Source: Schizophyllum amplum
Lineage: Eukaryota > Basidiomycota > Agaricomycetes > Agaricales > Schizophyllaceae
Direction: 5' to 3'
NCBI GenBank assembly: GCA_007026445.1
Contig: VDMD01000235.1
Coordinates: forward strand, 1-25,958
Length of the DNA stretch: 25,958 bases
The notes under the pieces are model-generated. The model saw only the letters and a list, made by a program, of their open reading frames with translations, searched no databases and had not been told where the DNA came from. A program made the position numbers and the translations under genes. Positions 16,893-25,958 of the stretch are shown here, piece after piece; the stretch's first letter is position 1; the number at the start of each line of letters is the position of its first letter.

Positions 16893-19747
16893 CGAAGCAG
16901 AGTTCTATCGCCGATGAGGCTCTTCAAAAACAAGCACGGATGGTCGTAGATGTGGATATTGTTAACAAGTCGTTATTGACACGTGCTTACGTTCCACCTG
17001 TCCAAGGCGAGCTCATAGACGACATTATCAAACGGTTCAACATCGGTCGTCATCAAGACAGAGCGGTTCGTATAGTTGGCAATCATCTTCTTACACCAGG
17101 TGCCCCGCAGCTCCTCCTGTACATTGGGGGTATGGGTGGGACGGGTAAATCCAGGGTGTTTCAAGCCATTCAAGCCCTTGTGAAGTCGATCGGAGCTGAA
17201 AAACAGTATATTGTTATGGCTCCCACCGGTACCGCATCTGCATTGGTGCATGGGTCCACATACCACTCTGTTCTTGGAACAACTAACTTGAAGGACGGAA
17301 AGTTGTCGCCCACAAGAGCAGCAGAAGTAAAACAACGCACGAAAGGAACAGATATCTACCTTGTTGATGAAGTATCAATGATTTCATGCGCAGAGAACTA
17401 CACGATTAGTAAAGGGTTATGCGACGCTCACGGCGTCTCCGATAAACCATTCGGCGGAAAAAATGTAATCTATGCTGGAGACTTTGCCCAATTGCCTCCA
17501 GTGCTTGGTGGTGAAGATGCTTCGCTGTATAGCCGGAAAATCGGAAAATACAGTTCCGACGCGCAAAGCCAGAAAGCGGCTCTTGGAAAATGTGTTTGGC
17601 ATGCTTTCACCCACGTTGTCATACTACGAGATAATTACCGACAACAGGGAGCCAGCGATGATGACCTTCGCATGATGCGTGCGTTGGACCACATGAGGTT
17701 CAAGTCGTGTGATGCTAAGGACATCGCTTGGTTGCAGTCAAGGTGTGCATCCTCCATTACCAATAGACAGTCCGTGGCCGACGAACGATATCGAAACACA
17801 TCAGTCATTACATCGTTGAATATATCTAAGGACGCTATCAACAACCTCGGAGTTTTGAGATATGCTGCAGAAACACGCCAAACCTTAACAGATTTCTTCT
17901 CTGACGACAAGTTACGCATCGATGGCGAGACACTTGAACGGCGAATTCCTGATACTATCCAGGAAGAACTATGGAACCAACCTCATTCGTTTTGTCGATC
18001 CATGGTACCCGGGAAGCTGTCATTGTGCCCTGGTATGCCTGTAATGCTGCGATACAACACCGCCACGGAGTTATCAATGACTAAAGGCCAGGAAGGAGTC
18101 GTTTACTCGTGGGATGCAACAACAGGCAGCCGAGGTCAACGCGTACTAGACACCTTGTTTGTAAAATTGATAGATCCGCCCAACGAGGTCCAGTTTAAGG
18201 GACTGCCGTTAAACGTTGTGCCTATCATCCGAAGAACTAGCATTGTTAATTGCCTTATGCCAAATGCCTCGAGCAAGGATAAATGGATATCTGTCTCGCG
18301 AACGCAAGTCGAAGTACTGCCTAATTTTGCGATGACTGACTACGCGTCGCAGGGCAAGTCAAGAGATGTGAATGTCATTGACTTACAAGACTGCGCTACA
18401 CATCACGCATACTATGTGGCATTGTCCCGGGGCAGGACGTCTGCAGGCACTCTGGTTATACGTAACTTCACACCCAGCAAGATTCAAGGTGGATGCAGTG
18501 GAGCTCTTCGTCAGGAGTACCGTGAAATCGAGATGCTTGACGAAATAACACGGTTAAGATACGAGGGTTTGCTGCCTTCGCATGTAACAGGCACATATAG
18601 AAGGGACTTGATTGCGTCGTACAGGAAATGGAAAGGTGATGACTACGTCCCTGAACATCTGCCACCTTCACTTGTTTGGAAGCCCGGAAAAGCTAGTTAC
18701 ACAGGGGATGGTCACTGCGTTACACCTGACCACTGGATGGACTACGTCACTCCGACAGTGGACTGGCAGATAATTGGTGAAAACAATGGCAAGGGTGATC
18801 TGCCTCCTCTTGAAGACGAATTTCTTACATTGGGCGAGCTTCGCAAACGTGCGCTACAAGACCTGGCTGTGAATGCGGCCGTTTCTAGCCGAAACCTAAC
18901 GCAAGCAAGCACCCGGGGTCAGCCCGTTGTACAAACCGGTGCTCAGTGGACCAACAATAGCTGCGCGTACGATTGTGTATCCAGCTGGTTGGCATGGGTT
19001 GTATTAGAAGAACCTCAAAAATGGCTGCATCAATTGAACACCTGGCCATCTACAGGTTTGCGGTCTCTGTGCGCCAGTATACGACAGCAGCAACTACCTT
19101 CAGAAGGTGCAAAATGCGATGTAAACACGCTAAGAGACCGACTCATTTCTGACCTTGCGCATCGAATGCCACATGTTTTTCTGCGTGGTAGATACATCGA
19201 TATACCATCCGTCTTTGGTTACACTACAGAGACATCCTCGCCTATCGGAACGACGGAGATGTATTGCTCGAACGATCACAGGCATGACATGCAGTCAGAA
19301 GTTCAACGCGGCGTCAACGTTACTTCATTGTTCTTCGACATCCCAAGTAAATGTCTGCGCAATATTCCCAAATGGTTCAAAGGCGTCGACGCGGAACAAC
19401 AGAGGAAATGCACCGTATGTCAATCCAGCTTGAATGTGCGCACTACTTTTCGCCAGGTTCCACCCATGCTGATATTTGGACTAGGTGGGACAGGTCGTAC
19501 ACTTCAAAGAGCCTTTTCTATCCCTATATTGGAAACACGACAAGAGTACGTCTTAAAAGGTATCATTTACTATGGGCATAGTCATTTCACTCTTCGGACA
19601 GTGCATGGCTTGACAGATGTCTGGTACTATGATGGTATGGAGCAAGGCGGCGACTTCAAATACGACGGAACCTTGGGCGATTTGGAGAAGACGATCCGCA
19701 AGGCAAAGTCCAGAACGGCTGTTGCCGCGATGTATTGTGCTTTGTAA
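16772..19747 (+). CDS. Helitron Rep-helicase, segment 3 (PIF1 helicase plus USP-like protease)
   Basis: True coding in this frame begins after the C run at 16801-16807; the MVHGPPYHS start is out-of-frame sequence. Numbering is from 16772. PIF1-type SF1B helicase: Walker A GGMGGTGKS (residues 119-127, Lys126), MAPTGTAS, Walker B DEVSMI (199-204), GDFAQLPPV (236-244), LRDNYRQ, then TDYASQGKS and YVALSRGRT near the helicase end. From about residue 700 a second domain looks like a ubiquitin-specific protease: TNNSCAYDC (Cys731), CTVCQ zinc-knuckle-like pair, YYGHSHFTLRT (His936/His938) and WYYDGM (Asp954). It ends at TAA 19745-19747. The helicase would unwind DNA during rolling-circle transposition. 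The protease role is not known; removal of ubiquitin-like marks is an inference. This segment is intact over 2.9 kb. Confidence 0.88.
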   Translation: MVHGPPYHSCPPSAPRSDRLPAKIWKKIVAEQRKAAVAKLTKQSSIADEALQKQARMVVDVDIVNKSLLTRAYVPPVQGELIDDIIKRFNIGRHQDRAVRIVGNHLLTPGAPQLLLYIGGMGGTGKSRVFQAIQALVKSIGAEKQYIVMAPTGTASALVHGSTYHSVLGTTNLKDGKLSPTRAAEVKQRTKGTDIYLVDEVSMISCAENYTISKGLCDAHGVSDKPFGGKNVIYAGDFAQLPPVLGGEDASLYSRKIGKYSSDAQSQKAALGKCVWHAFTHVVILRDNYRQQGASDDDLRMMRALDHMRFKSCDAKDIAWLQSRCASSITNRQSVADERYRNTSVITSLNISKDAINNLGVLRYAAETRQTLTDFFSDDKLRIDGETLERRIPDTIQEELWNQPHSFCRSMVPGKLSLCPGMPVMLRYNTATELSMTKGQEGVVYSWDATTGSRGQRVLDTLFVKLIDPPNEVQFKGLPLNVVPIIRRTSIVNCLMPNASSKDKWISVSRTQVEVLPNFAMTDYASQGKSRDVNVIDLQDCATHHAYYVALSRGRTSAGTLVIRNFTPSKIQGGCSGALRQEYREIEMLDEITRLRYEGLLPSHVTGTYRRDLIASYRKWKGDDYVPEHLPPSLVWKPGKASYTGDGHCVTPDHWMDYVTPTVDWQIIGENNGKGDLPPLEDEFLTLGELRKRALQDLAVNAAVSSRNLTQASTRGQPVVQTGAQWTNNSCAYDCVSSWLAWVVLEEPQKWLHQLNTWPSTGLRSLCASIRQQQLPSEGAKCDVNTLRDRLISDLAHRMPHVFLRGRYIDIPSVFGYTTETSSPIGTTEMYCSNDHRHDMQSEVQRGVNVTSLFFDIPSKCLRNIPKWFKGVDAEQQRKCTVCQSSLNVRTTFRQVPPMLIFGLGGTGRTLQRAFSIPILETRQEYVLKGIIYYGHSHFTLRTVHGLTDVWYYDGMEQGGDFKYDGTLGDLEKTIRKAKSRTAVAAMYCAL

Positions 19748-20348
19748 GTATAGTGAAAGAAGATGAGGAACGAGTATGAGCCAGTGAGACATATCGCACT
19801 GAGATAGACAACCAAACAGAAAAAAAGTGCGAAATAATAGCTACCGTAATCTTGAAGGAACAACATGTCGATATTTGGTGGTGTTTATTCACAGCATCAA
19901 ATCATGGCATGTCGTGTGTGGTGACTGTCGAAAAACAGCGACGACAGCTTTTATGCCTACCTTTGCCGTGTTCAAGTCTGTCGCGCTTGACAGTCGTACG
20001 GATGCACGAGTGACGCAGACTGCAGTCGGCAACCACGCAAGTGGTTACGCAATTTGTTGGTGTTTACCTGCGGCTTTGAACAAATACAGCAACTTACGCG
20101 TGACTAAACAGGAATCTGTTTCCAACAATGAACGCCCACAATACGCTTTGCGATTGCGAGCGGCCATTCTCGGCCCTCAATAGACCCCCCTTGTATCGTT
20201 CGGACCGACCGTGTGTATAACGATCTACGTTGCTGTTGCCACAGCTTTGACAGCTGTTCGCTTGCCCGTCAAACTTGCCGTGCGGAGTTGTGGTAGTAAT
20301 GACTCTCAACCGTTCAGGTTTGCTCGGGAACTTCGGCCACGAACATTC

Positions 20349-20369
20349 CTATACGACCTATTCGTATAG
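20349..20369. repeat. perfect 7-bp-stem hairpin
   Basis: CTATACG (20349-20355), a 7-nt loop, and CGTATAG (20363-20369) form a perfect hairpin between the Helitron and the next gene. Helitron 3' ends carry such a hairpin about 10 nt before CTRR, but no CTRR follows here, so the assignment is only a possibility. Confidence 0.4.
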
Positions 20370-20394
20370 ACGAGGTTGGACGTAGCGTGACACA

Positions 20395-20415
20395 CACGTG
20401 CCCTTATCTCACGTG
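20395..20415. promoter_or_regulatory. paired CACGTG E-box motifs
   Basis: CACGTG occurs at 20395-20400 and 20410-20415, 15 bp apart, 55-75 bp before ATG 20470. CACGTG is the palindromic site bound by fungal bHLH factors of the Cbf1/Pho4 type. Two copies at this position suggest a promoter element of the downstream gene, by inference. Confidence 0.4.
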
Positions 20416-20469
20416 GTTACGGCCGACAAATGAGCATCCACTCCATTTCGTGACTTCGACGCGTACAAC

Positions 20470-23250
20470 ATGGCGACCCACACCCGCACCATAGATATGC
20501 TTACAGAGTAAGCCGATTGAAGATTTTCGTAAAGCATTATACGTGACAATAGATTTGCAGCGAAACTCAGTTTGAATATGCACCTACAAGACGTGTACTC
20601 GGCAGTTCGTCGCAGTATGTGTTATACAAGGACGGAGACACGTACATATCCAGGCCGGGAAACTCGCTGCCGCGGGAGCTACCTCCCATCGATATTATTC
20701 AACCCGAAACGTGGCACCCAACAGACCTGGACGACGCTCAACGCTTCAATCCCAACGTGCCTTATTCCAGTTTCGTCCCCGTTGGACTCGAACGATGTCC
20801 AAACGAGCTTCTCGTGTGGCTATCAAGCGTCAAGACTACGCTCTGTCAGAACCACCGATTCCATTGGTTCCTTGACATCCAGATCATGGAGATTTGGATT
20901 GGACTAGAGCTAAGGCTACTCGCCATCCGGGATCTCTTGTTCAAGCGCCTCACTACACCTCTGCCCCTCGCGTACTCGTCCTGGAAGGCACCGTCTACGT
21001 ACGGTTATCGTCGCTACCAACACACGAGAACGGCTGCCCTCAAAAGCGTCAACTTGTCGAGACAGGCGATGGGGATACTATTGGCAGAGTGTCACTTCCT
21101 CGCTGTCAACAGTGATCTTTCTGACGACCTGGGTCGCGTTCACATACCAAGGTTCACTGCCTGCGTCGTCGAGAACACCGTTGACATCCCGCACGCGTGG
21201 GTGGACGCGCTGCTTGATGCGTGGACTCGGCCTACGACAGGTCTTTTCGTCGACGTATGGCAAGATGGGTACGAACAATGGGTGCAGCGTATGGTCAATT
21301 GTGGTGCACCCGTTTTCTTAACTTGGGGAAGGAAGGAGGGATTGGAGAAGATGCTGTCGCCTGTATACGGCCGCGACGCTCGCGTTATAACTTACAAGAA
21401 ATACCTACCGGAGAGGGTCGACCTACGCGATGTCCCTGATTGGTCAGACGACAAAAAAGTCGGACCTTCGGCTACCATCCAGCACTCCCTGCCGTTTGCT
21501 GGTTTGGATGGCGTCCACGACCAGCTTCTACGCTGGGACGAATACACAGCAGACCTCGGCAGCCGCTACCGTATCAAGGCCACCGTGGATACGCCCGAGG
21601 AGAGAGAAGAACGGGAGAACAGGGAGATACGTGCAATGGACGCGAGTGCTGGTGAAGACATCCGCGGTATTGTGTTCGAGTGGCTGCATGTCAGACACGG
21701 CGAGTACGTACGTCGGCTTGTTCCCCAAGACAGCGTTCAACACCTGCTTCGCCGATACACCTCTACACATCGGCACTACAACGGTTTGGACGACGAGTGG
21801 GATCTCATCCACGACGACCGCGCTGTCGACTGTTCGCTCAGGTTCACGTATAGGATCGACAACGATGAGCAACACCAAGTCTTGCAGGACGTAACGAATG
21901 TCGCCACGACTGACATCAACACCGTACTCAACGTGGGCATCATGTCCGACTCTGACGATGACGACGTCGACAATAAACGGCGCACCGTACTGGACCATAT
22001 GCGACCAGTCATGTCCATGCCTGAACTGGCCAATGCGCGATACGGGTACCACAGTCCAGCCGATGGCACCTCAGCGGCTCCGCAGCGTCTATCGCTCGGC
22101 ACAGCCGAGGACGCTCGTCGACTGCTTGGCGAGAGCATGACTATCCCAGAGTCCGTGGCGAGACCTTTACCCATGGAAGACGGCGATGGTCAACGGATTG
22201 GCGCCCTTGCCAAGTTCTTACTTGGTGTAGGAGCGAAGAAGGCCGTTACCGAAGAACAATGCCCGTATACGGATCTTCACTGCAGTGGAACATGGAGTCT
22301 GGCAGATCCCGCGAGAACTCGCACCGTTGCTATACGACCCCACGTATTGCACGGTCAACGTCTCCGTTGTACTACAGCGTACATCGTGCAGTTCTTGGCG
22401 GCAACTGAGTCCGGACCTTCCATGATCTGCTTGTACGATCCCTGCATGGCACTGATGGTGGAACGTCTTAGTGCTGGATTCGCAGACACCACCTCTCTCT
22501 TTATCTTCCTCGCACAAACCGGCATCACATTCCATATGCTCTACCCGGCCACACCGATAATACCTCGCGCCTCGGAGAACAACCGTCAGTTGGCAATAGG
22601 AATGGGGTACCGCCCTCATGGGTACTCGTTCAACCAACTCGATTACGGTCTGTACGTACGGCGCGTGCGACAGTTCCTTACTGGACTCAGGGGACGGACG
22701 GCGATACTGAAGGGTGGTCTCATTGCTCGTATTGCAAGAGAATTCGATGCGGATGAGGAACCATCCCTCGACACCGGGCGAAGGCAACAACACGATGACG
22801 ATGAAAGAGTCGTGTGTACGTTAAAGGACGGACGGGTCTTCTCCGACGACTGCTTGACGCTGCAAGAGGAGCGCCTGCTATGCGGGTTCTTCTTTGTACC
22901 CAATGGTAAGTAGCTCCGAACTGGCTGTCATGCGACGTCTGAGGCTGACATGGCATTCAAAAAATGCAGCGGAAAATAACAGTAACACGTTCAAACACTT
23001 GTCGCTCTGGCCATCGCATGAGATGCTGCTGGACAGTGGGTGGTTTAACGGAATATGGACGCACGACAATGAGTGCTGGTACCAGAAGCACTTCGCTGAA
23101 ATTCGATCTTTCACCTTCACAGGTCGTACTGCGTCGGAGTGGAAAAGTGCGTTGCGCTTCGCGTCGAAAGCGGGTAGAATGCATCGAGGGGGTTGTCTTT
23201 TAGCAGAACGGTACATGTCAGAGCACGAGGACATGTATCGTCCTATTTAA
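20470..23250 (+). CDS. intact three-exon hypothetical protein (887 aa), possible Helitron-associated family
   Basis: Exons are 20470-20507, 20561-22905 and 22970-23250, with introns of 53 nt (GTAAGC...TTGCAG) and 64 nt (GTAAGT...CTGAC...TGCAG). All phases fit and no stop interrupts 887 codons. ATG 20470 (MATHTRTIDMLTD) is the only start that splices in frame to ETQFEYAPTRRVLG. Features: TRRVLGSSSQYVLYKDGD near the N-terminus, NELLVWLSSVKTT and HRFHWFLDIQI, GLFVDVW...VFLTWGRKE in the middle, an Asp-rich stretch (DSDDDD), and a C-terminal GWFNGIWTHDNECWYQKHF followed by RTASEWKSALR. I associate the WT.ECE.WYQ-like C-terminus with an uncharacterised agaricomycete multi-copy family. No enzyme motif or membrane segment is obvious. 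It lies 720 bp after the Helitron helicase on the same strand, so it may be element cargo or an auxiliary gene, or an unrelated neighbour. Confidence 0.8.
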
Positions 23251-23682
23251 TGTATACGTCCGGCCTTGCAATGGCCGTTTAGGTCGGCGCGTGTCCAAAA
23301 TGGGCACCTAACACCCACTACATCAACTACATCGGCAAACGCGAGCTCGGCATCACTAGATTCGGTAACTCCCGATTGGTCAGAGACCACAACTGCTCGT
23401 TCCCAATCCAAGACAGACAACCAAATGCTCGGTCTGAGTAGAGCCATACGTGGACAACATTGCAACCAACAATCACTACTCATGAACGCAGCAATTTAAC
23501 GTAAAACAATACCGGCTGCCCATAGATACATTATTGCCATTTCGGGTAACAAAGTTGTACACCGTTTACACATTTTGTCTACATTGGGAAATCATGTTAC
23601 CTACTTACTTGACACGTGGTCGGCTCGTGTGAACTCTTCGTGTTTTAAGCGCTCACCGTACACCGAACGACACGTCCGCATC
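23251..23682. other. intergenic, no gene supported
   Basis: A small hairpin, CGGCC-TTGCAAT-GGCCG, lies at about 23260-23277, and a CTAG at 23356-23359. Neither forms a convincing Helitron 3' end. 23480-23600 is AT-rich. The final 100 bp are the upstream region of the F-box-like gene, with no TATA box seen. Confidence 0.4.
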
Positions 23683-25342
23683 ATGGTTCTCTGTACGTGA
23701 ATTATTGTGTCTGTGGTCGGGTGCATTTGACAGTACATTTTAGTATGCGGCATAGATATACCGGAAGAAGTCGTCTCCATGATTGTTGCCTGTGCGGAAC
23801 CCAGATCACAATACCTTCTCGCGCACACCTGCAGCGCCATTAACCGTATTGCCGCCGTCTATCTATTCAAGACTGTATCCATCTATGGCGCTCCTCTACA
23901 CCAAGACCCAGTCATCGGCCGCGTTCTTCACTACCGCGATCCTATTGCATTCCTTGGCCACCTACGTCGACTAGTTCAACGTCTGGAAATATTCGACGGC
24001 GCGGCGACGAAGGGAATCATTCCAAAAACCATCACGGTTGATGACAGCATGGGAGGGAGGAGAGCCGTGATCATGGACGGCCACTACCTGCCATCATTGA
24101 AGGTTCTCGTGTACGCACCTCCGTCCTACATCGCGACCTGGCGCGGGGACGCTGTCGAGTCCACGATCGAGAGTGTCACTTATCGCCATCTACAACGGTG
24201 GACTCTCGCTGCCGTGAACTTGGAGCACTTAGAGATCGACGTTGTCTTACGAAAGCGACACGCAATCCGCGTATTCTCGAACACGCAGGGTCTTTGCGTC
24301 CTCGTTATTCGCAACCTGGGATTGTTTCCGGGTTCTTGCCAACAGGACAAAGAAAACAAGTGGGGTGCGCCTTTCGAATGGCCTAACTTGACTAGACTGG
24401 TCATCGCCAACCACGATATCGCACTCTTGAAAGCTGTGTTCTCTCGGACGTCTCTCAGGAAGCTAACACATCTTGATGTGGGCAAAAGCAGCGTCTTACG
24501 ATTCCGGGTTCTTCGCGATTTCTTGGAACTGTCGCACGCCTCGTTGCGAGTTCTCTATATATCGTCAACTAACTTGCAGACTCGTGGCTTCCGTGAGCTA
24601 TTCCCATTTTGCTATCTTCTCACGTCGTTAACATTATTAACCAGATGAGCCTCCTGTGTTCAACCTCACACTTCCCCGCCTGGAAGAAGTCCACGTTCAT
24701 TTTGATGCTCGTGTGGGACGTAGACGTCGAGAACTCGATCTCGTGAAGGCCTTCCTAGTCTGCGCGAGGCACGGCTCACCGGATGCCTTACGAGTCCTCA
24801 CACTAGACTTCTACGTCCACACGATTCTCGTCCGCGAGTATGGCCAACGTGGAGCGTCGGGCATCAAGTACGCAGATCCGACGGGTGCATTCGGAGGGTT
24901 CGTAAAATCGGCAGACTGGGTGTCCTTCTCGGATGTGGCAATGTATGGCGGGTGTCGCATGCGTGTGCACGTCAGCACTTGGGACGAGACCGGCAACGCT
25001 GTGGCGGACGACACGCATTTGACTTTGCCAGCCCAGGTACAACCCGTTCCTTGGCGCAAAGCAGTTCGGGATAATATCAAGGCTTGCCTGCGAGATGCGG
25101 GGATAGATCCGGATGTATCATTTTCATGCAGTACGTGATCAGTGACTTCGGTGTAGCCGTACTAATATGCGATTGGTACAGAGCGGTACATCGGCGTTGA
25201 GAAAGGAAAAGAACCAGAGAGTACCATCCGCGCACGATTGGATGCCGAAGGTCGTATTTCTGATGAGGAGATTAGACGCATCGTCATGCAGGAAAACGTA
25301 TCTTTGGTGTATAACTGGTCTGGTGAGACAATGCTGGGTTGA
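23683..25342 (+). CDS. F-box-like protein, four exons (501 aa)
   Basis: Exons are 23683-23692 (only 10 nt), 23744-24592, 24645-25130 and 25182-25342. Introns of 51, 52 and 51 nt have GTACGT, GTGAGC and GTACGT donors, and the last has a TACTAAT branch. Frame is kept throughout. The protein begins MVLLCGIDIPEEVVSMIVA, then CAEPRSQYLLAHTCSAINR and LFKTVSIYG, the usual layout of a degenerate N-terminal F-box (LP.E....I........L..C..VNR). Leu-rich segments with LxxLxIxxx spacing follow (LEHLEIDVVL, LTRLVIANHD, LRVLYISSTN), as in agaricomycete F-box/LRR-like proteins. Such proteins recruit substrates to SCF ubiquitin ligases through Skp1. The 3' end is the weakest part: I use TGA 25340-25342 without another intron, but extra exons after 25360 (a stretch reading FLESDMMRRATLLPHYNEQW) are possible. 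Confidence 0.7.
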
Positions 25343-25543
25343 CACGTAAGAAATAGCAAGTACATTTTCTTGGAAAGCGATATGATGCGTCGAGCTACCC
25401 TCCTTCCCCATTACAACGAACAATGGCAGGTACGTCTACGACTAGTACATCGCATGATTGATGATCGTAGCCATTGGGAACTTTCTCAAAGGCACACAGC
25501 GCTATATAATCTGGTACGTCGCGTATACGAATAAGCACTACCA
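25343..25543. other. gap between convergent genes
   Basis: About 200 bp separates the F-box-like gene from the minus-strand SET gene. It contains the open stretch 25359-25437 that could belong to a further F-box-gene exon, and a CAG/GTACGT junction at about 25429-25434. It must also hold both 3' ends. Confidence 0.4.
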
Positions 25544-25958
25544 TTATAACCTGCGAGACCTACACGTCTCAGCTCCGCACAGACAAACAAACGCAGTAGT
25601 GAAGTGGTCATTCCCTGCGGTTTCATCGGCTGTCGATTGGGATACGAGAATGGGCTTGTATGAGCCGCTGTAAGATATACACAGTTCCTCTCCTGGTTGT
25701 ATATCTCGGAGGGCAAAAAAGGCTATAAGGGGCGTTGATATGCGTTGCTGCGAGTTGATTCTGTAAGGAGGTGGTCTCGGATTGTGATAGTCCACTCACA
25801 GCATCGACGTAGACCGCGACAGGCCGTATATTTGGCTCGCAAGAATGATTGAGGAAGCGTGTAAACTGTAAACGACAGTTGAATATACACGGTCGGACAT
25901 GCGAATATGATTACGCACATTGCCTACACGATGGCTGTCAACCGAGAAAAAAGGTTGG
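25544..25958 (-). CDS. SET-domain lysine methyltransferase, C-terminal part (runs off window)
   Basis: Minus-strand exons: 25958-25919 (partial), 25865-25800 and 25747-25544, with introns of 53 nt (25918-25866, GTGCGT...TACAG) and 52 nt (25799-25748, GTGAGT...CGCAG). All phases are exact. The spliced protein reads FFSVDSHRVGNFTRFLNHSC, then EPNIRPV, AFFALRDIQPGEELCISYSG and a post-SET CLCGAETCRSRRL before the stop. RFLNHSCEPN and GEELxxxY are the cofactor- and lysine-channel motifs of SET enzymes. The CxCG...C post-SET zinc site is typical of the Suv39/Clr4 (H3K9) and related groups. The substrate cannot be settled without the N-terminal part (chromo or pre-SET domain), which lies beyond the window. 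An overlapping plus-strand ORF is its antisense shadow. Confidence 0.85.

Larger units (their letters stand above)
12208..19750 (+). mobile_element. autonomous-type Helitron, coding part; termini not resolved
   Basis: One long coding region runs from the open frame after the stop at 12205-12207 to TAA 19745-19747. In order it carries a DUF6570-like region, Helitron_like_N, a Rep HUH nuclease with a tyrosine pair, a PIF1-type SF1B helicase and a C-terminal protease-like domain. Two one-base losses split it into three segments. Helitrons replicate by rolling circle: Rep nicks at the ends and the helicase unwinds. They make no target duplication. The expected 5' TC and a 3' hairpin followed by CTRR could not be fixed with confidence. 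The nearest clean hairpin is 20349-20369, but no CTRR follows it. The element is visibly less GC-rich than the flanking genes at 2.2-5.5 kb. Confidence 0.88.
19751..20469. other. non-coding spacer between Helitron and the 887-aa gene
   Basis: No supported gene. Several short hairpins occur: AACCAC-GCAA-GTGGTT at about 20031-20046, ACAGCT-TTGAC-AGCTGT at about 20241-20257, and a 7-bp stem at 20349-20369. The Helitron 3' end should lie here or beyond the next gene. A CTAA at 20103 lacks a clear hairpin before it. Confidence 0.45.

Noticed and set aside
23342..23359. CGAGCTCG palindrome followed by CTAG as a Helitron 3' end
   Set aside because: The palindrome has no loop and the spacing is short. 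Without other copies the match is no better than chance.
25458..25673. Plus-strand ORF and possible extra F-box-gene exons
   Set aside because: The part after 25544 is antisense to the well-supported SET/post-SET exon, and no clean splice chain leads into it.

Overview
The window looks like accessory DNA from an agaricomycete basidiomycete, probably a polypore-like wood-decay fungus. Evidence is the many short GT-AG introns (mostly 45-65 nt) with CTRAY/TTGAC branch sites, CT-rich leaders before ATG, a fungal-type Helitron (DUF6570-like region, Helitron_like_N, PIF1 helicase), and several gene families that I associate with multi-copy, lineage-specific expansion in Agaricomycetes. No bacterial-type operons, rRNA, tRNA or CRISPR were seen. 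Nearly all genes are intron-split, so the models below were rebuilt by hand from splice sites and frame consistency.

Layout. 1-1380: a near-perfect 52-bp palindrome, then an intact three-exon gene (369 aa) with a weak viroplasmin/RNase H1-N-like segment. 1381-2252: mostly empty, with one doubtful spliced gene. 2253-5536: a seven-exon gene of about 995 aa with a large Ala-Asp-Gly-Ser-rich repeat (24-bp units inside a 372-bp duplication), broken by two compensating one-base indels in homopolymers. 5537-6454: intergenic, with a G-rich minisatellite. 6455-7503 (minus): a three-exon gene interrupted by two in-frame TAA codons. 8302-10928: a gene of about 13 exons, with several frame breaks. 10929-12207: non-coding or degraded.

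12208-19747: an autonomous-type Helitron. One long Rep-helicase coding region is cut into three open segments by two one-base losses. Catalytic motifs are all visible: HUH (HLH), the YxxxY tyrosine pair, and Walker A/B. The helicase C-terminus carries a ubiquitin-specific-protease-like domain (Cys box, CxxC knuckle, His box, WYYDG). 20470-23250: an intact three-exon gene (887 aa) of a family I associate with basidiomycete accessory regions, possibly Helitron auxiliary or cargo. 23683-25342: an intact four-exon F-box-like gene. 25544-25958 (minus): the 3' end of a SET-domain lysine methyltransferase gene that runs off the window.

Taken together, this is a transposon-rich accessory block next to ordinary host genes. 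Frame-breaking changes are concentrated in the Helitron and the presumed multi-copy families (2.2-19.7 kb). The genes at 0.2-1.4 kb and 20.5-25.9 kb read through cleanly, which argues for real decay rather than uniform sequencing error, although the homopolymer character of several breaks leaves that open.
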